Below, one piece after another: positions 24,655 through 35,847 of a stretch of 64,000 nucleotides of DNA. Source of the DNA: Parascedosporium putredinis (Eukaryota; Ascomycota; Sordariomycetes; Microascales; Microascaceae). The notes under the pieces are model-generated. The model was not told the origin of the DNA and searched no databases. It saw nothing but the letters and a program-made list of their open reading frames with translations. The stretch lies in NCBI GenBank assembly GCA_949357655.1, contig CASHTG010000012.1:1736001-1800000 (forward strand), read 5' to 3'. How positions within the stretch are numbered: position 1 is the stretch's first letter; every line of letters begins with the position of its first letter. Made by a program: the position numbers and the translations under genes.

Positions 24655-25601
24655 ATGCCTCCCACTGTCGTCCTCATCCGTCATACGGAGGGGTATCACA
24701 ACGCAACTCATAAGTCCCCCCTCATATGCCCCAGCCCGCCTTTTGTGACACCCACCCGCAGCCACAACGCTAACTTGTAATTTCTGCACAGAACTATGGC
24801 TTGCATGATCCGCTCCTGACGGAACTCGGCCTGGAGCAGTGCGCCAAACTCAAGGAAAACCTCAAGGCCAGGTTCGAGAATGAGACGGACATCGCCATTG
24901 TAGTGAGCCCCATGAAGAGGACAATCCAGACGGCCTTGAATTCTCTAGATTTTTGATTGAAAAGGGCGTCCCCATCACCGCGGACGCGACATGGCAAGGT
25001 AAGAAACCTACCTCTTCCCTCGCATGATCCGGTCCGTCCGTATACTCCGGGCTCGGCCCGGCCACCACACGCACTAAACGGACACACGTCCGGCCGGCCC
25101 TTTCCTTTGCCCTGACTGCCTTTGCCCTCTCCCACCCTTTAGAAACCACCTCCAAGCCATGCGACACCGGCTCTTCTCTCTCTGAACTCATCGCCGAATA
25201 CCCCATGATCGACTTCTCCTCCGTCGATCCCGTCTTTCCGGACAAGTCCACCCCGCCGGCGCCCGGTACTTCCCTTCCCGAACCCCCTCCTAGCCCGCGG
25301 CCGCGCGTGCGTGCGCGCCCTCTACCGCCGGCCCGAGAAATGGGTCATTGTCGTGTCCCACTCCGGTTTTCTCCGCACCTCGGTCTCCGGCTGGTGGTTT
25401 TTCAACGGCGACTACCGCATCTTTGACTTTGCCGACGGCCAAGGCGCTGACCTCGAAGACGACTGGGCCGAGGGTCCAGTGCCCAAATTGGTGCAGTGGG
25501 AGTCGACCATAGCCGGCGGCCTGGGATGGTCACGCACCCAGCCTGTGACTCTTGGAGAAGGACTCCCCGAGGATGGAAGCCAGCCTGCCGTGGTCACCTA
25601 G
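24655..25601 (+). CDS. Histidine phosphatase / phosphoglycerate mutase family protein, three frame breaks
   Basis: Member of the histidine-phosphatase superfamily; the substrate is unknown, and the fungal relatives are usually labelled PGAM-family proteins. Exons 24655-24711, 24792-24998 and 25143-25601 give about 241 residues. The catalytic RHT motif is at the start (VVLIRHTEGYHN). DPLLTELG, then VVSPMKRTIQTAL, and the second catalytic His in VVSHSGF follow in the usual order. Three single-base losses are needed: in TTTTT at 24950-24954, CCC at 25262-25264 and CCCCC at 25283-25287. The first intron has no GT donor: exon 1 ends ACTCAT and continues AAGT, although the acceptor at 24790-24791 is good and NYGLHDP follows in phase. 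Two bases (GT) may be missing at about 24711. With RHT rather than RHG it is unlikely to be the glycolytic mutase. Confidence 0.88.
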
Positions 25602-25967
25602 AGTGCATGTCCGCCGCCAGCCGCTTCTTCGATCTCTCTTTCCTCTCGTTTAGTCCTTGTGTTTTCCTCCATCATGTCCTCTCTAGCGCCTTCTCGTGAT
25701 TTCTCCTTTTCACATGCCGAGTTGGAGAGGTAGAATACCTTGTTGAGGCGTATATGATTAATGCTGTCATGTCTATGGATACACTGTTATACATGTCGAG
25801 TAATATATGCATGTGAATGTTATACACAAATAAATGTACCGTCAGCGGTTTCCTTGTCTCTTTTCTCTCTCGTCTCTCGTCTCTCCCACCTGTTTTCTTT
25901 TCGGCTGTCCCTTCTAGTGAATAAGTGTGATCATTTCGTATGTGGTGTCTGGGGAGTGCCAGCCCAA
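25602..25967. other. Convergent 3' ends, PGAM family / GUF1
   Basis: AT-rich 3' sequence, with a CT-rich tract at about 25855-25890. No gene is seen. Confidence 0.5.
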
Positions 25968-28339
25968 CTAATTCTTGGACAGGAATTTTGGAACGCGGAG
26001 TGGTCGATGATGACATTACCGACGGCCTGCAACCGCTTCCTACCCGCCTTTTGCTTCTCGAGTAGCTTCTTTCGTCTCGTGATATCCGCGGCGTGGAGCT
26101 TGGCCAACACATCCTTGCGGAAAGGCTTCAGGGTTTCTCGAGCAATGATTTTATTGCCGGCAGTTGCCTGGATGATGACTTCTGTACGTTTTATCCCCTT
26201 CAGTTAGAATATTGGGTAACCCAAGTCTTGGATTGTACCCCGAGGGAGACCAAGGGCGGTGGCAACCTACCAAACATTTGTCGGTCGACATGCTCCTTGA
26301 AGCTCGTGACCCATTGGCGGCCTAGTCTTTCCACCTGAGACTTGTGCACAACGCGGCAGATGGCATCGACAGGCACCTTGTTCACTAGCAGTTGTAGCTT
26401 GACTAGGCTGGCCTCGCGCCAGCCTGCATCCTCGTAGTCCAAGGTTGCATAGCCCTTACTACGTGAAGAAAGAAGGTCCACTGTTAGAGATCACACAATA
26501 CAACGGGGTTCAATTCGGAATCTCGTGCAAAGATCTTCAACTTACGTTAAGCTCTTCAGCTTGCCAAAGAAGTCATCCACCAACTGGGCCGTCGGCAAAT
26601 CATACTTGAGAATCACTTGCGTCGTATGGAAAAACTCCAGCTCCTTCTGCTCTCCGCGGTTGGCCTCGCAGAGCTCAATGACGCGCCCTAGATACTCCTC
26701 GGGGAGCGTAATGGTGGCACACACAAAGGGCTCGAACAAGGTCGCCATCTTGAGACGATGATCGGTGGCGTCGGGAAACTCGGCGGGGTTCTCGACAACG
26801 ACCTCTGTTCCGTCGCGCCACTGGATCCGCGTCGGTACGGTGGGCTCGGTGATGACGACGCTAGCCCCGTGCTCCTGCCTCAGACGGTCCTGAAAAACGG
26901 AGCAGTGGAGGGATCCTAGAAACCCGAGGCGCCAGCCCGCGCCGAGGGCCTCAGAGTGATCCTTTTGCAGCGTGATGCTGCGATCGTTGAGAACCAGCTG
27001 GTCGATGCTCTCTTCAAGCTTGGGGTGGTCTGATTGGTCGACGGGGAACGCGGCGACGAAGACCATGGGCTTGGGTTCCTCGAAGCCCGGATACGGCTCG
27101 ACAATCTCCTCCTTGCCGATGTGCGTAAAGGTATCGCCCAGCTTGGCATCCTGCAAGCGTTTCATGCCAGGGTTAAAGTGGAGGTAGCCCAGCTGCCCGG
27201 CCCGCAGCAGTTTCTGGGGCACCGCGTTAGGGTACTGGATTCCCACCTCCCCAACAGTGTATCTCTGGCCCGTCCCCAAGGACACTACGTTGTCTCCCGC
27301 CTTGATCTGCCCGTCAAAGATCCGCACGAGGCAGATGACGCCCCTAAAGGTATCATACCACGAATCGACGAGGAGCATCTTCAACGGCTTGCTAGAATCA
27401 CCTACCGGGCTCGGAATGCCCTCCACCACGGCGGGGAGGATGCCGGCGACGTTCTTGCCCGTCTTCGCCGAGACGAGGACCGCAGACTTGGGATCCAGCT
27501 CGAACGTGCTCTCAATCTGCTCCAGAACACGCGGCACGTCGGCCGAGGGCATGTCGATCTTGTTGACGACGGGGATCAAACTCAGGTCCTGCGCAAAAGC
27601 AAGATGGAAGTTGGAGACCGTCTGCGCCTGCACGCCTTGGCTAGCATCCACGAGGAGAAGCGCACCGCCGCAACTCGCGTACGACCTCGTTACTTCGGCT
27701 CGGAAGTCGACGTGGCCGGGGGTGTCGACAAGGTGAAGGAGGTAGTCTTCTCCATTGTGGTTGTGTATCATGGTGCAAGTCTGCGCCTTGACCGTGATAC
27801 CTCGTTCCCTCTCCACATCCAGTTTATCCTAGATCGGTAACGCATTAGCTGAATCACGCATACATTTGGCTTCCAGCCCGCAGGGGAATGAAAGAAGGAA
27901 AGAAAGAACAAAAGAGACATGTATGATCAGTCCATACCAGAATTTGCTTATTGTTCCCGTTAGCCGATATCGTCCCCGTGAGCTCCAAGAGACGATCGCT
28001 CAGCGTGCTCTTACCATGGTCGACGTGCGCCACGATACAAAAGTTGCGGTACCGCTCAATAGGGATCGCGGCAATGCGGGCTTCTAGGCTAGCCGCCACG
28101 CCCGGGAGGGGCCGGTCCACGCTGCTAGACGCATATCGGCAAAAGCCAAGAGCCGGTCGCGCGGAGAGGGTGGGCACACTCCGAGTCCGGAGTGGGATGG
28201 TGCCAGCAGACGCAAAGTTTCGGGCGGGCCATGCCACCGCGACGCCGCCGGGGTGCGCTCTCCTCCCCCGGAGACCCAGGAACCTTGGAACCGAAAAGGG
28301 CCGGAGTGCTCCTGCGACAGGAGCCGCTTGATGAATCAT
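25968..28339 (-). CDS. GUF1: Mitochondrial translation factor GUF1 (EF4/LepA), one frame break
   Basis: Ribosome-dependent GTPase of the mitochondrial matrix, the orthologue of bacterial LepA. Exons 28339-27938, 27828-26546, 26458-26271 and 26181-25968 give about 695 residues. A basic N-terminal leader of about 80 residues is a likely mitochondrial targeting signal. The G motifs are clear: AHVDHGKSTL, then ERERGITV, VDTPGHVDF and NKIDMPSA. EF4-specific features follow: AGQLGYLHFNPGMK, LGFLGSLH and the C-terminal basic domain KKLLEKQKAGRKR. In the last exon the frame breaks at 25984-25985, where an AA on the plus strand should be AAA. That restores the ending AFQNFLSKN and the stop at 25968. 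Intron 1 falls between QIL and DKLDVERERG, a position supported by both borders. Confidence 0.97.
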
Positions 28340-28839
28340 TTATTCATGTACGGCCGTGGATCGCGGATTTCTTGACGACGATCAATGATTTATTGAGATC
28401 TAAACGGGTCGCATGAGCCGTCGTACATCTGCACTCGCGATCATTCGCCAGTTTCGAAATTCTTCGGCGTCGAGGGACCCTGGAGGTTGAAAATTGCGAC
28501 CCAGACGCGCGGTCACGTGTTTTCGAGGCATCGACGGGCCTACATATAGTACAGCAGCGACGGCACCTTCACAGGCGTAATCCTTCCTAATCAACCTTCC
28601 CTCGAAAAAACTTTCCTGGCTACTATTGTTAGTGCCAGCCATACAGTTACGGCCTTCGGGCTAACACCACCTCCTCTCCACTTTTCTCCCATCGCTTGCC
28701 ACATCAAGACTCCCTGAGCGATGGGAGGAGGAAAGGAAGTATGGCCTTTCAATCGACACTTGTGACGGAATTTGGAAGGTTCTTCCGATCACTCGAGAAC
28801 TCAGTTCTCTTCGACCCGCGCTACGCAAGACCGATCCTG

Positions 28840-29230
28840 ATACCAGTAGTAGCTACTGCAGCGTAGTAGGGATTTTATCAGGCGGCCAGGAATGCCTACC
28901 TCGCGAAATAACAGGCCGGCGACTTTTCCCTCTAGGTTCGGCAACTGAAAGGTTTTTTCGAAGCCGTTATAGCATAGATAGGTTTGGGCGCCTATCTATA
29001 TAACGAAAACGACTACCCTAAGGAACAGCGGCTACCCCTTTCCTATCGAACTCCTCCACAATGTACCTCAGTAAGAAACAGGGCTAGTAGCTGGTGGCTA
29101 GCCCCTTTCTTATTGAGCCTGCGATGTGGCTAGGTCTGCCCACCTCGAACCAAACGGGCCGGCGATAACTTTTTCCTTTAAGGAGGGCACCTTAAAGGCC
29201 TTTCGACACCGATAATAACGAAAACTCTCT
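28840..29230. repeat. Diverged direct repeat with several inverted repeats
   Basis: Two related copies lie at about 28895-29010 and 29139-29225. Both begin near CCTACCTCG or CCCACCTCG, share GGCCGGCGA followed by CTTTTCC or CTTTTTCC, and end in AACGAAAAC. Inside and between them are four inverted repeats: 28844-28858 (6-base arms), 28974-28999 (9-base perfect arms ATAGATAGG / CCTATCTAT), 29067-29117 (20-21 base arms, one bulge and one wobble pair, 10-base loop) and 29175-29198 (perfect 9-base arms CCTTTAAGG / CCTTAAAGG). No coding frame is associated. It could be a degenerate non-autonomous element or a structured transcript; I cannot tell which. Confidence 0.6.
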
Positions 29231-29343
29231 GTCCGCAGTAAGGCCTGTGGAGCCTCCATCAAATCCACCCGCTTTTCTTCTTCTCCTTCTTCTTCGGGCG
29301 TATCGAACGATAGAATGGTTGTGTGTGGGCGCGTGTGGTTGTC

Positions 29344-29362
29344 TGTGTGTGTGTGTGTGTGT
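29344..29362. repeat. TG microsatellite
   Basis: Simple TG dinucleotide run of about nine units in the intergenic interval. Confidence 0.85.
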
Positions 29363-30165
29363 TATTATTTATCGCCATAGGCGTGGATCCGGCTGGCAAC
29401 CGGAGCGGATATACCAGTACATGTAGTAGCAGTAGCTACAGGGAGTGGCTGGAAGTCGCGTGGATATTGATAGAAGGGGATTGGGACGGCGGTCCATGGA
29501 TAATACTAGTTCTCGTTCAAGTACTGAGATAGCTGCCAGGCAGTTCCACTCTGTCCGTCTTGTTGAATTGAATTATACGAGCAGAGAGTACCAAAGTAGA
29601 CCAAGCCTCTATTCATAATTCCTTCCTTAATTGTTACGAAATAGATCCATTCAAGAATGAGGCAGAATTATGGCTTCGTCAATAAATCGTAGTTTGAGAA
29701 CAGACAATTATCTGGCATAACAAGTTCGCTTTCTCTAACAAGCACTCCTAGCTCCTCGTAGATATAAACAAACACCGAATCCTGCAAATGCGAGAGATGA
29801 AAGAAAACCCAAGTCCAACTCTTTCAATATCCCCCATCCCTAAAACCTTCCTCAGCAAGCTACTTTTCCCTCCTTCTCTGTAAAGATAGTTGGGCGCCAA
29901 CGGCGAGGGCCGCCCTTGTCGAGAGAGTGATGAAGAAAACTCCACGGCGATAAGCAGGGAATGTCCCTAAATAGACAGATATAATGGATATATAGATATA
30001 TATATAAAGAAATGTTTGGTCGTTGCACGATGTCATCCCTTACAATGACACCGGGCAGAAGGAAAAAAGTAGGGTACCTGAGAAGAAAAGAAGAACCCAA
30101 AGAAAAAGGGCAGGCGGCCAATGTCGTCGGTGCCGAGTAGTAAAGATGCGTTGCAGTCGTCTTTC

Positions 30166-33100
30166 TTAGGCAATAACCCACTCTGTCCCTCGTTTGATAA
30201 ATTTCTCCAGGAGGATACTCAAATCCGAAAGGACGAATCGGCATACGTAAAAGGCGAAGAACTCGGCTGCGTGCCTAGTGCAGAGCTCGAGCCCAACCTG
30301 CGTCTTGTCCGCATGGCGCAACCCGGGGTCCTCGACTTGTCTCGCGATTTGGTCTAAGCAATAGCACATTATGGGTAAGCGATCTAAAATGCGGCATGAG
30401 GAGGAAGGGGAAGGAAAGCAAGACAACAAAAGAAAGGGGCAATAAGAGGCGAAAGGATGGGGGAGGGCGCCATGGCAAGGAGAGGAATATATCCATTCAA
30501 GACTTACCAACTGTCTGTGCAGCATCGAAGAGCCGCGCAAGAGATTCCATGTAGTGGGAATGGGGACCAGAAAACTGCGCCTGGTTGACGGAGCGCTTCG
30601 CCGGACGGCTCGTGGGTTGAATGGTCATCGGTAGAGTCTCCAAAATGGGGGAGTCGAGGCCATTATCCGCGACCTTGGGCCCGTACGACCCGGAGAGGCC
30701 CGCCGACGAATTCTTCGCCCTCAGCCGACGCCAGGAAAAGGGAGTCGAAGATTTTCCAGATATGCTAGCCGACCTCGGCGGGTTCGCAAACGGCGTCTCT
30801 CCATCTAGCCCGCTCAGAGAGTCCTTAAAAGCATGCTCGAGGTCTGGACCCCGACCTCATTCCCAAGCTTCCGAGTAAGACTGACCGTCATCTGCTCCAG
30901 GACCCCTTCGAGGGCCTGCATCTCTTCTAATACGGCGTCGGCGTCACACGTGTCCACCTTGGCTAGCTTGGACAGAGCCGCCGTTAGGTAGTCGCAGGTC
31001 GAGATCTTGTCCTCGAGGTTGCGGAGCTTCACCCCCTTGACCTTCCACACCTCTTGTGGGACAAACACCTTATTACTGAGGTAGCCGCCACGCGAGTGTG
31101 CTAGGGTTTGGTAAAGGCACCTCATCAGCCAAAACGGACGAAGTAAGAAGTCACTCGGGCAAGGCTCCAGCGCAACCGGTGCGTCGCCCCATTGAGAGTC
31201 AGGCGAACCCGGTCGAGACCGGCTTTGCAACCCGCCATCAAACAAATAGAGGCTCTCGGCCGAATCGGTGGGAAACTGCTCGTCAAATGTGGAAATCATC
31301 GGCGTCGACGTGGCAGAGATACTGGGTAGGCGACCAGTCGATGCAAAAGGGTTACTGGAAGGCGTGCCGGGGGACAGATCATCGTCGAGATTGGACATGG
31401 ACATGTTACGGCTTCGGGCGCTGCGCAGGCTGGAGGACGAGTAGTTTTTGGTCATGAGGGAATGGGCCAAAGGCGAGGCCGTCCGAGCCAGGACAGCCTC
31501 TACCTCTACATCCTCGCGTTCCTCGATGATGGGGCTCCCTTCGAGCAACGTGGTACCACCCCCGTCAGACGTTCGGGGATGATGCGCCACGCGGCCTGGC
31601 AGGTTGCGTCGCTGCCGCTGATGCTAGTTCCATAAGAGGCGGCCGGGTCAGCTTGGACGTCTCAATCTTCAGCTGCTTCATGTTTTGGCCGCTCAGCCGT
31701 CTGCTCCGGACGCCCTGCTCTGGGCTACGCGAGGGGCCGGATAGAGGGCATTGGCAGATCGGGCAGCGCATGGGTCGGCGGAGGGTCGCGGCGGCTCGCG
31801 AAGTGACCGCGGCATTGAGCCCAACATCTCTCGGCGGAGAGAGGGCTTTGCCGCAGTTCCGTCCAAGCCAACACTCCCAAACCAGGCTCTAGAGTCACTC
31901 CGGGGAGGTAAATCCGCTATCTGATCGTCTCTCCGGCCAAAGGCAAAGTCCTCGATCTCGTAGCCTCGCGTCATCTCTTCTAGCATGCGCTCATCCTCAT
32001 CTGAGGATTCGTCGTCATAAAAGTCCTCGGGTACGGTAGGGGACGCATAGTCCATTTGTGGGTTGTTGCGGCGCATTACCCTTTCCTGTTCGAATCGCTG
32101 GGACTCGAGCTCGGTCTGCCGCACGCGTTCCTTCGCAAGTTCAACCCTCCGCAGGGCCGCCGAGACCACCGAAACCCCTCATCATCGGAGTCCGCGGGAA
32201 CAAAGCCATCGTCGTACGCCGCTTCAACAGCGGCATCCAGGGCGGCGTCGAATTCGGCTTCGGTGGCACCGCTGGGGGCACGAATGTGCTTCCTTCTCAC
32301 GTTGAGAGATGATGTGCGCGAGTGGACGGAGGAAGAGGTGGAGCCACCCGAGTCGGCCTTGGAGTCTAGCCAGGAATTTGATTCTTGGCTAATATCGCGA
32401 TAATGGCCGTTGGTGACGGGAGCGCGGTTGTTGTTAACTTGCGCGGAGGAGAACTGGCTGGTGGGAATCAGCGTTGGAGTATGGGGCTGGATGCCAAGGC
32501 CCTCAAAAGGGCGACGAGGTGAAAGCGGAGGCGGTATGTCCTGGTCCGCGTCGGGGCGCTGGAGTAGCAACACCTTGTTATCGGGTGACCATTGCGACCC
32601 CGGTGAGGCCGAGTAGGTAGGTTCAACCTCAACGGTACGGGCACTCGCCCACCGCGGTGGATGTATTATATTCCTAGGTGGCGATTGGTTTTGCGCGGCT
32701 GGTGCTATGCGTGTGACGGTCGCCGTTTCGATTATCGTGACTTCGGGCTCGTCGTCATAGTCTAGGGTAGTGGTTGTAGAGGGTGGATAGCTATCGCTGT
32801 TTGGTCTCGCAGGTAACTCCTTGTCGTCTGTAGAGATCAGTTCTTCGTGGCTCAGCTGCACCAACTCGTCGATGCGGCTCGTGTATGTCGTACGCTATAA
32901 CCAAGAGCCACCAGCTCAGATTAGCAAACATAACACCCAAGACCATGGCTCGCCTCACCCCGGTCTCCCGGGCAGCGGACACAAGAGAGGCAGCAACGTA
33001 CGATAGCCTCCAGCTTCCGACGGTCGTCTTCGGAACTAGTTTTCTGCAGGACCTGCTGGAGAAGTTCACAAGCCTCGAGGTACGAAGCCCTCGCACCTTC

Positions 33101-33261
33101 AAAGTTTTGCGCATTGTCGAGTTGCACTGCTGTATTGGCCTTCTGCAAGGCCTTGGAGAGCATGACTTTTGGGAAGATCGGCTCGGCCTCATGCTAGACT
33201 GAGCCTTGTCGCTCCCGCCGCGGGAGCGGGTTCGCAAGTGGCCAGGGGCTGGGGGCGCCAT
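30166..33261 (-). CDS. MIT-domain protein, several frame breaks
   Basis: Conserved fungal protein with an N-terminal MIT (microtubule interacting and trafficking) domain, the module that binds ESCRT-III tails; endosomal function is inferred from this. Exons 33261-33002, 32894-30508 and 30353-30166. The MIT helices read MLSKALQKANTAVQLDNAQ, FEGARASYLEACELLQQVL and DRRKLEAI, continuing across the intron into RTTYTSRIDEL. A long disordered Ser/Pro-rich middle follows, with acidic patches (FYDDESSDEDERMLEEM). The conserved helical C-terminal half (GGYLSNKVFVPQEVWKVKG, LRNLEDKISTCDYLTAALS) ends at 30166. Frame changes occur near 33175-33190, 32150-32170, 31700-31740, 31560-31600 and 30827-30830 (TTTT short by one). 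The start at 33261 (MAPPAPGHLRTRSRGG) is plausible but not certain. Confidence 0.87.
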
Positions 33262-34728
33262 CGGGCGTGTCGCCTAAGCAAGAGTCGCAATAGGGGGAGA
33301 GGAGCCGCGACGAGGGCGTTCAGGACGTGGGATCGAGGATTACTGGCGGGACGTTCAACGTTCAAAGTTGGAGATTTGAGTTTATCGGAGGAGGGGTGGC
33401 GGAATCCTGTTGTCTCATTACCGGGTCATGGTTCTGCACACCGAAGGGGGCCAGCGTTGTGTCGAGCATGTGAGTCGGGCCAAGGGGAGGGCGACGCGAC
33501 GAAAGGCGAAGTCGGGAGAGGAAGCGTATACGATGGCTCGGTGTGAGAGAGGTGTTCTCCGAATATGACGTCGAATGTGGCTCTGTGATACAGAAGCGAG
33601 AAAGGCGGTGGATCTAGCAGGCGATTGGGAGTCGGGCGTTTCTCAGATTCGATACAGTGCCGTGGCCGACGTGGATTTTGTTTCAATGGCCGAACGGGCG
33701 GTCGGTAGTCGTCGCTGCCCGCCAAATCTGGGTCGGTCGAGACCCCTGAAACCCCATTGAGACTTTGATGTGCGGGGAGAGACTGACTAATCCCGGTCCT
33801 GAGCCCACTAGCCCACTAGCCCACCTCTCACTTTTGGTCCCTGATAGGCAGCTTGAGATCAATCCCAATGGGTCCACAGAACACTGAAGCGTCTCCCCTC
33901 AAGTTTCCACCTTCCAGGGATTCTGTGCTCCTCCCTATGGTTCTGCAGCGCGACTGTGCTCAATCGAGGACTCCCACTAACCGCCGCTAGTGAGCCCATC
34001 CCAAATGAGCACTCAATCCCTTGCCCCTTTTTGCCTCGTCCACTTTTCCTTTTCTTCCACGAAGACTTTTCTCCCTCTCTTTTCTTCTTTTTTTTTTCTT
34101 CCTACCCCCTTTTTCTTGCTCCTCTTCAGTCCCCACCTTGCCCCAATTGTCCACAGTCCACAATCCACAGCAATAGCAGGATCTATGATGCAGGCCAATT
34201 TTGACTATGGAGGCTACACTACTTCGTAGTTAGGCAATCTCAGCAATTTAATCACAAAAGCTTAACTTGGGCCCTCTTGAACGAGATGACTGGCTGGAAC
34301 AGGGGTTCTGTGGCGTCCCCAATTAACACAGGGCAGACCGCCCACTGACATTCCAATCACTCTCAGAGTCTCACCGTCTCCTAGAAAGCGGAAAGCGGAA
34401 AGCGGAAGATGAGGCCAATCAGAGCGATGAGTCCACAGGGATCGGCTCTCGTGCAGCCAGGGATTAGTCTGCTCTCTTCGGTGCTGGAATCATGGATGTT
34501 GGACAACGCCGGACGCTCTTGCTTGTCCGCCCGATGTACGAGCCAAGACTGCTACAAATATTCCAGCGAGTCTTTTATTAGTTTTACTTAGAAGCGAAGA
34601 GAAGCGAACAAACAAAGTGTATCATCCTATTTTCCCCTCTCTGTCCGTCTCTGAGCGGCACGGAATGCTGGTGCGGATTCCCGTCGCGCTGGACACGTCA
34701 AGCACTACCCGTCCAAGTGAAGCTATTC
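33262..34728. other. Gene-free interval upstream of the MIT-domain gene
   Basis: No supportable gene. A T/C-rich tract lies at about 34020-34130, and a short GCGGAAA tandem repeat (three units) at about 34384-34407. Confidence 0.4.
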
Positions 34729-35016
34729 ATGGATCCAGACTATTATGATTCCCACTCTCCTCCCTCCAAGCGGGAGAAACCTGATCCGATGCCTGGCACC
34801 TTTGGGGACGACGAGTTTTGCGACGATGCGGCGAATGACCTTGACGAATGCGCAGCTGTCCAAGAGCTCTTGCGCAACACCACCACAACCTCGACATCCA
34901 AGTCTCCGGCGAACGGCTCGTCGGGCTCGTCGTTCCTCAAAGATCCCCGTTCCCGCTCTCCCGCTCTCCCAAATCTCCCTCCTCTCTCGACCCTCCTCCC
35001 TCCGGCCCACATGTAA
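34729..35016 (+). CDS. Hypothetical small acidic protein, weak call
   Basis: An open frame of 95 codons begins MDPDYYDSHSPPSKREKPD and has a composition closer to fungal disordered proteins than its surroundings (DDEFCDDAANDLDE, then Ser/Thr/Pro-rich). A GTAAGC that could be a splice donor overlaps its end at about 35015. I do not recognise a family. It may be a real first exon or a chance frame. Confidence 0.25.
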   Translation: MDPDYYDSHSPPSKREKPDPMPGTFGDDEFCDDAANDLDECAAVQELLRNTTTTSTSKSPANGSSGSSFLKDPRSRSPALPNLPPLSTLLPPAHM

Positions 35017-35847
35017 GCTCACCATCCCAAAGAGTAAGGTTGGATATTTGTGTTGCAAGACTGTTCGCGGACGGGAAGCAGCTGCTTCAAAGTGCCACTG
35101 ATCTCGGCCCCTTCGGCCGGTTAAGCGGGCGACGGCTCCGATCTGTCAACGGTCCAATCCTACCCTCACGATAGCATCACATTGGCCCCTCGCCCCATCT
35201 TTTGTTAGTTTTTTCGGCCTCTCACAAGACAGGGCAGGGCCTTGGAGCGTCCCACGTCATCAAGCGGGCGCTCCCCACGATGGCCTTCTTTTTTTTCCCC
35301 GTCCTCCCTGTTATTTTTTTTGTCCTTCCCCTAGTAGCGCACCATTGCATCGTTGCTCAATTCTTCCGAACCAGGAATTCGTTCGTTGCTTGGGTCCCAA
35401 GGCTAGCTAGTCCCTTTGTCTGGCAGAGCCGGCCGCTTGATTAGTGGGATGGTATATTTCCGAGCCCAAGCGTCGTAACCAACAAGCCGGAACGATGGCT
35501 TGCTATTTCCCCAGGGTGCAACGACGGGCTCCTTTCCAACGCTCGGCACCTCACCTCGTGAGCGTCTTTCAAGAGACGTGATTGCCGGAGTTTACCTAGA
35601 AATGCCCTCCTCCGTGTGAGAATAGTGGCCTAGGTGTGTGCCGACATGTCGTAGTGAAGGTCCCCCAACGACGGGCTGCGCCAAGACATCTTGTGCGGAT
35701 ATCAAGTATAACTAGGCCAGTCTACCCTCACCTTCGTGTTAAACATCGTGGGCCTTTTTTGTTTTCTTCTCGAACTCGTGTGGTAAAGCTCTGTTCCTGC
35801 GTACCTTGACTCCTATCCGCCCAGCCAACCCATCAAGAAGAAAAACA
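35017..35847. other. 5' region of the GH45 gene
   Basis: No gene seen. T-rich runs lie at about 35285-35330 and 35753-35765. The GH45 start codon at 35848 follows an AAAAACA context typical of fungal starts. Confidence 0.4.

Larger units (their letters stand above)
28340..30165. other. Gene-free interval with hairpin-rich repeat
   Basis: No supportable gene. The first part should be the GUF1 promoter. The middle holds a diverged direct repeat with hairpins, listed separately. After the TG microsatellite the sequence becomes AT-rich, including TATATA runs at about 29990-30006. Confidence 0.5.
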
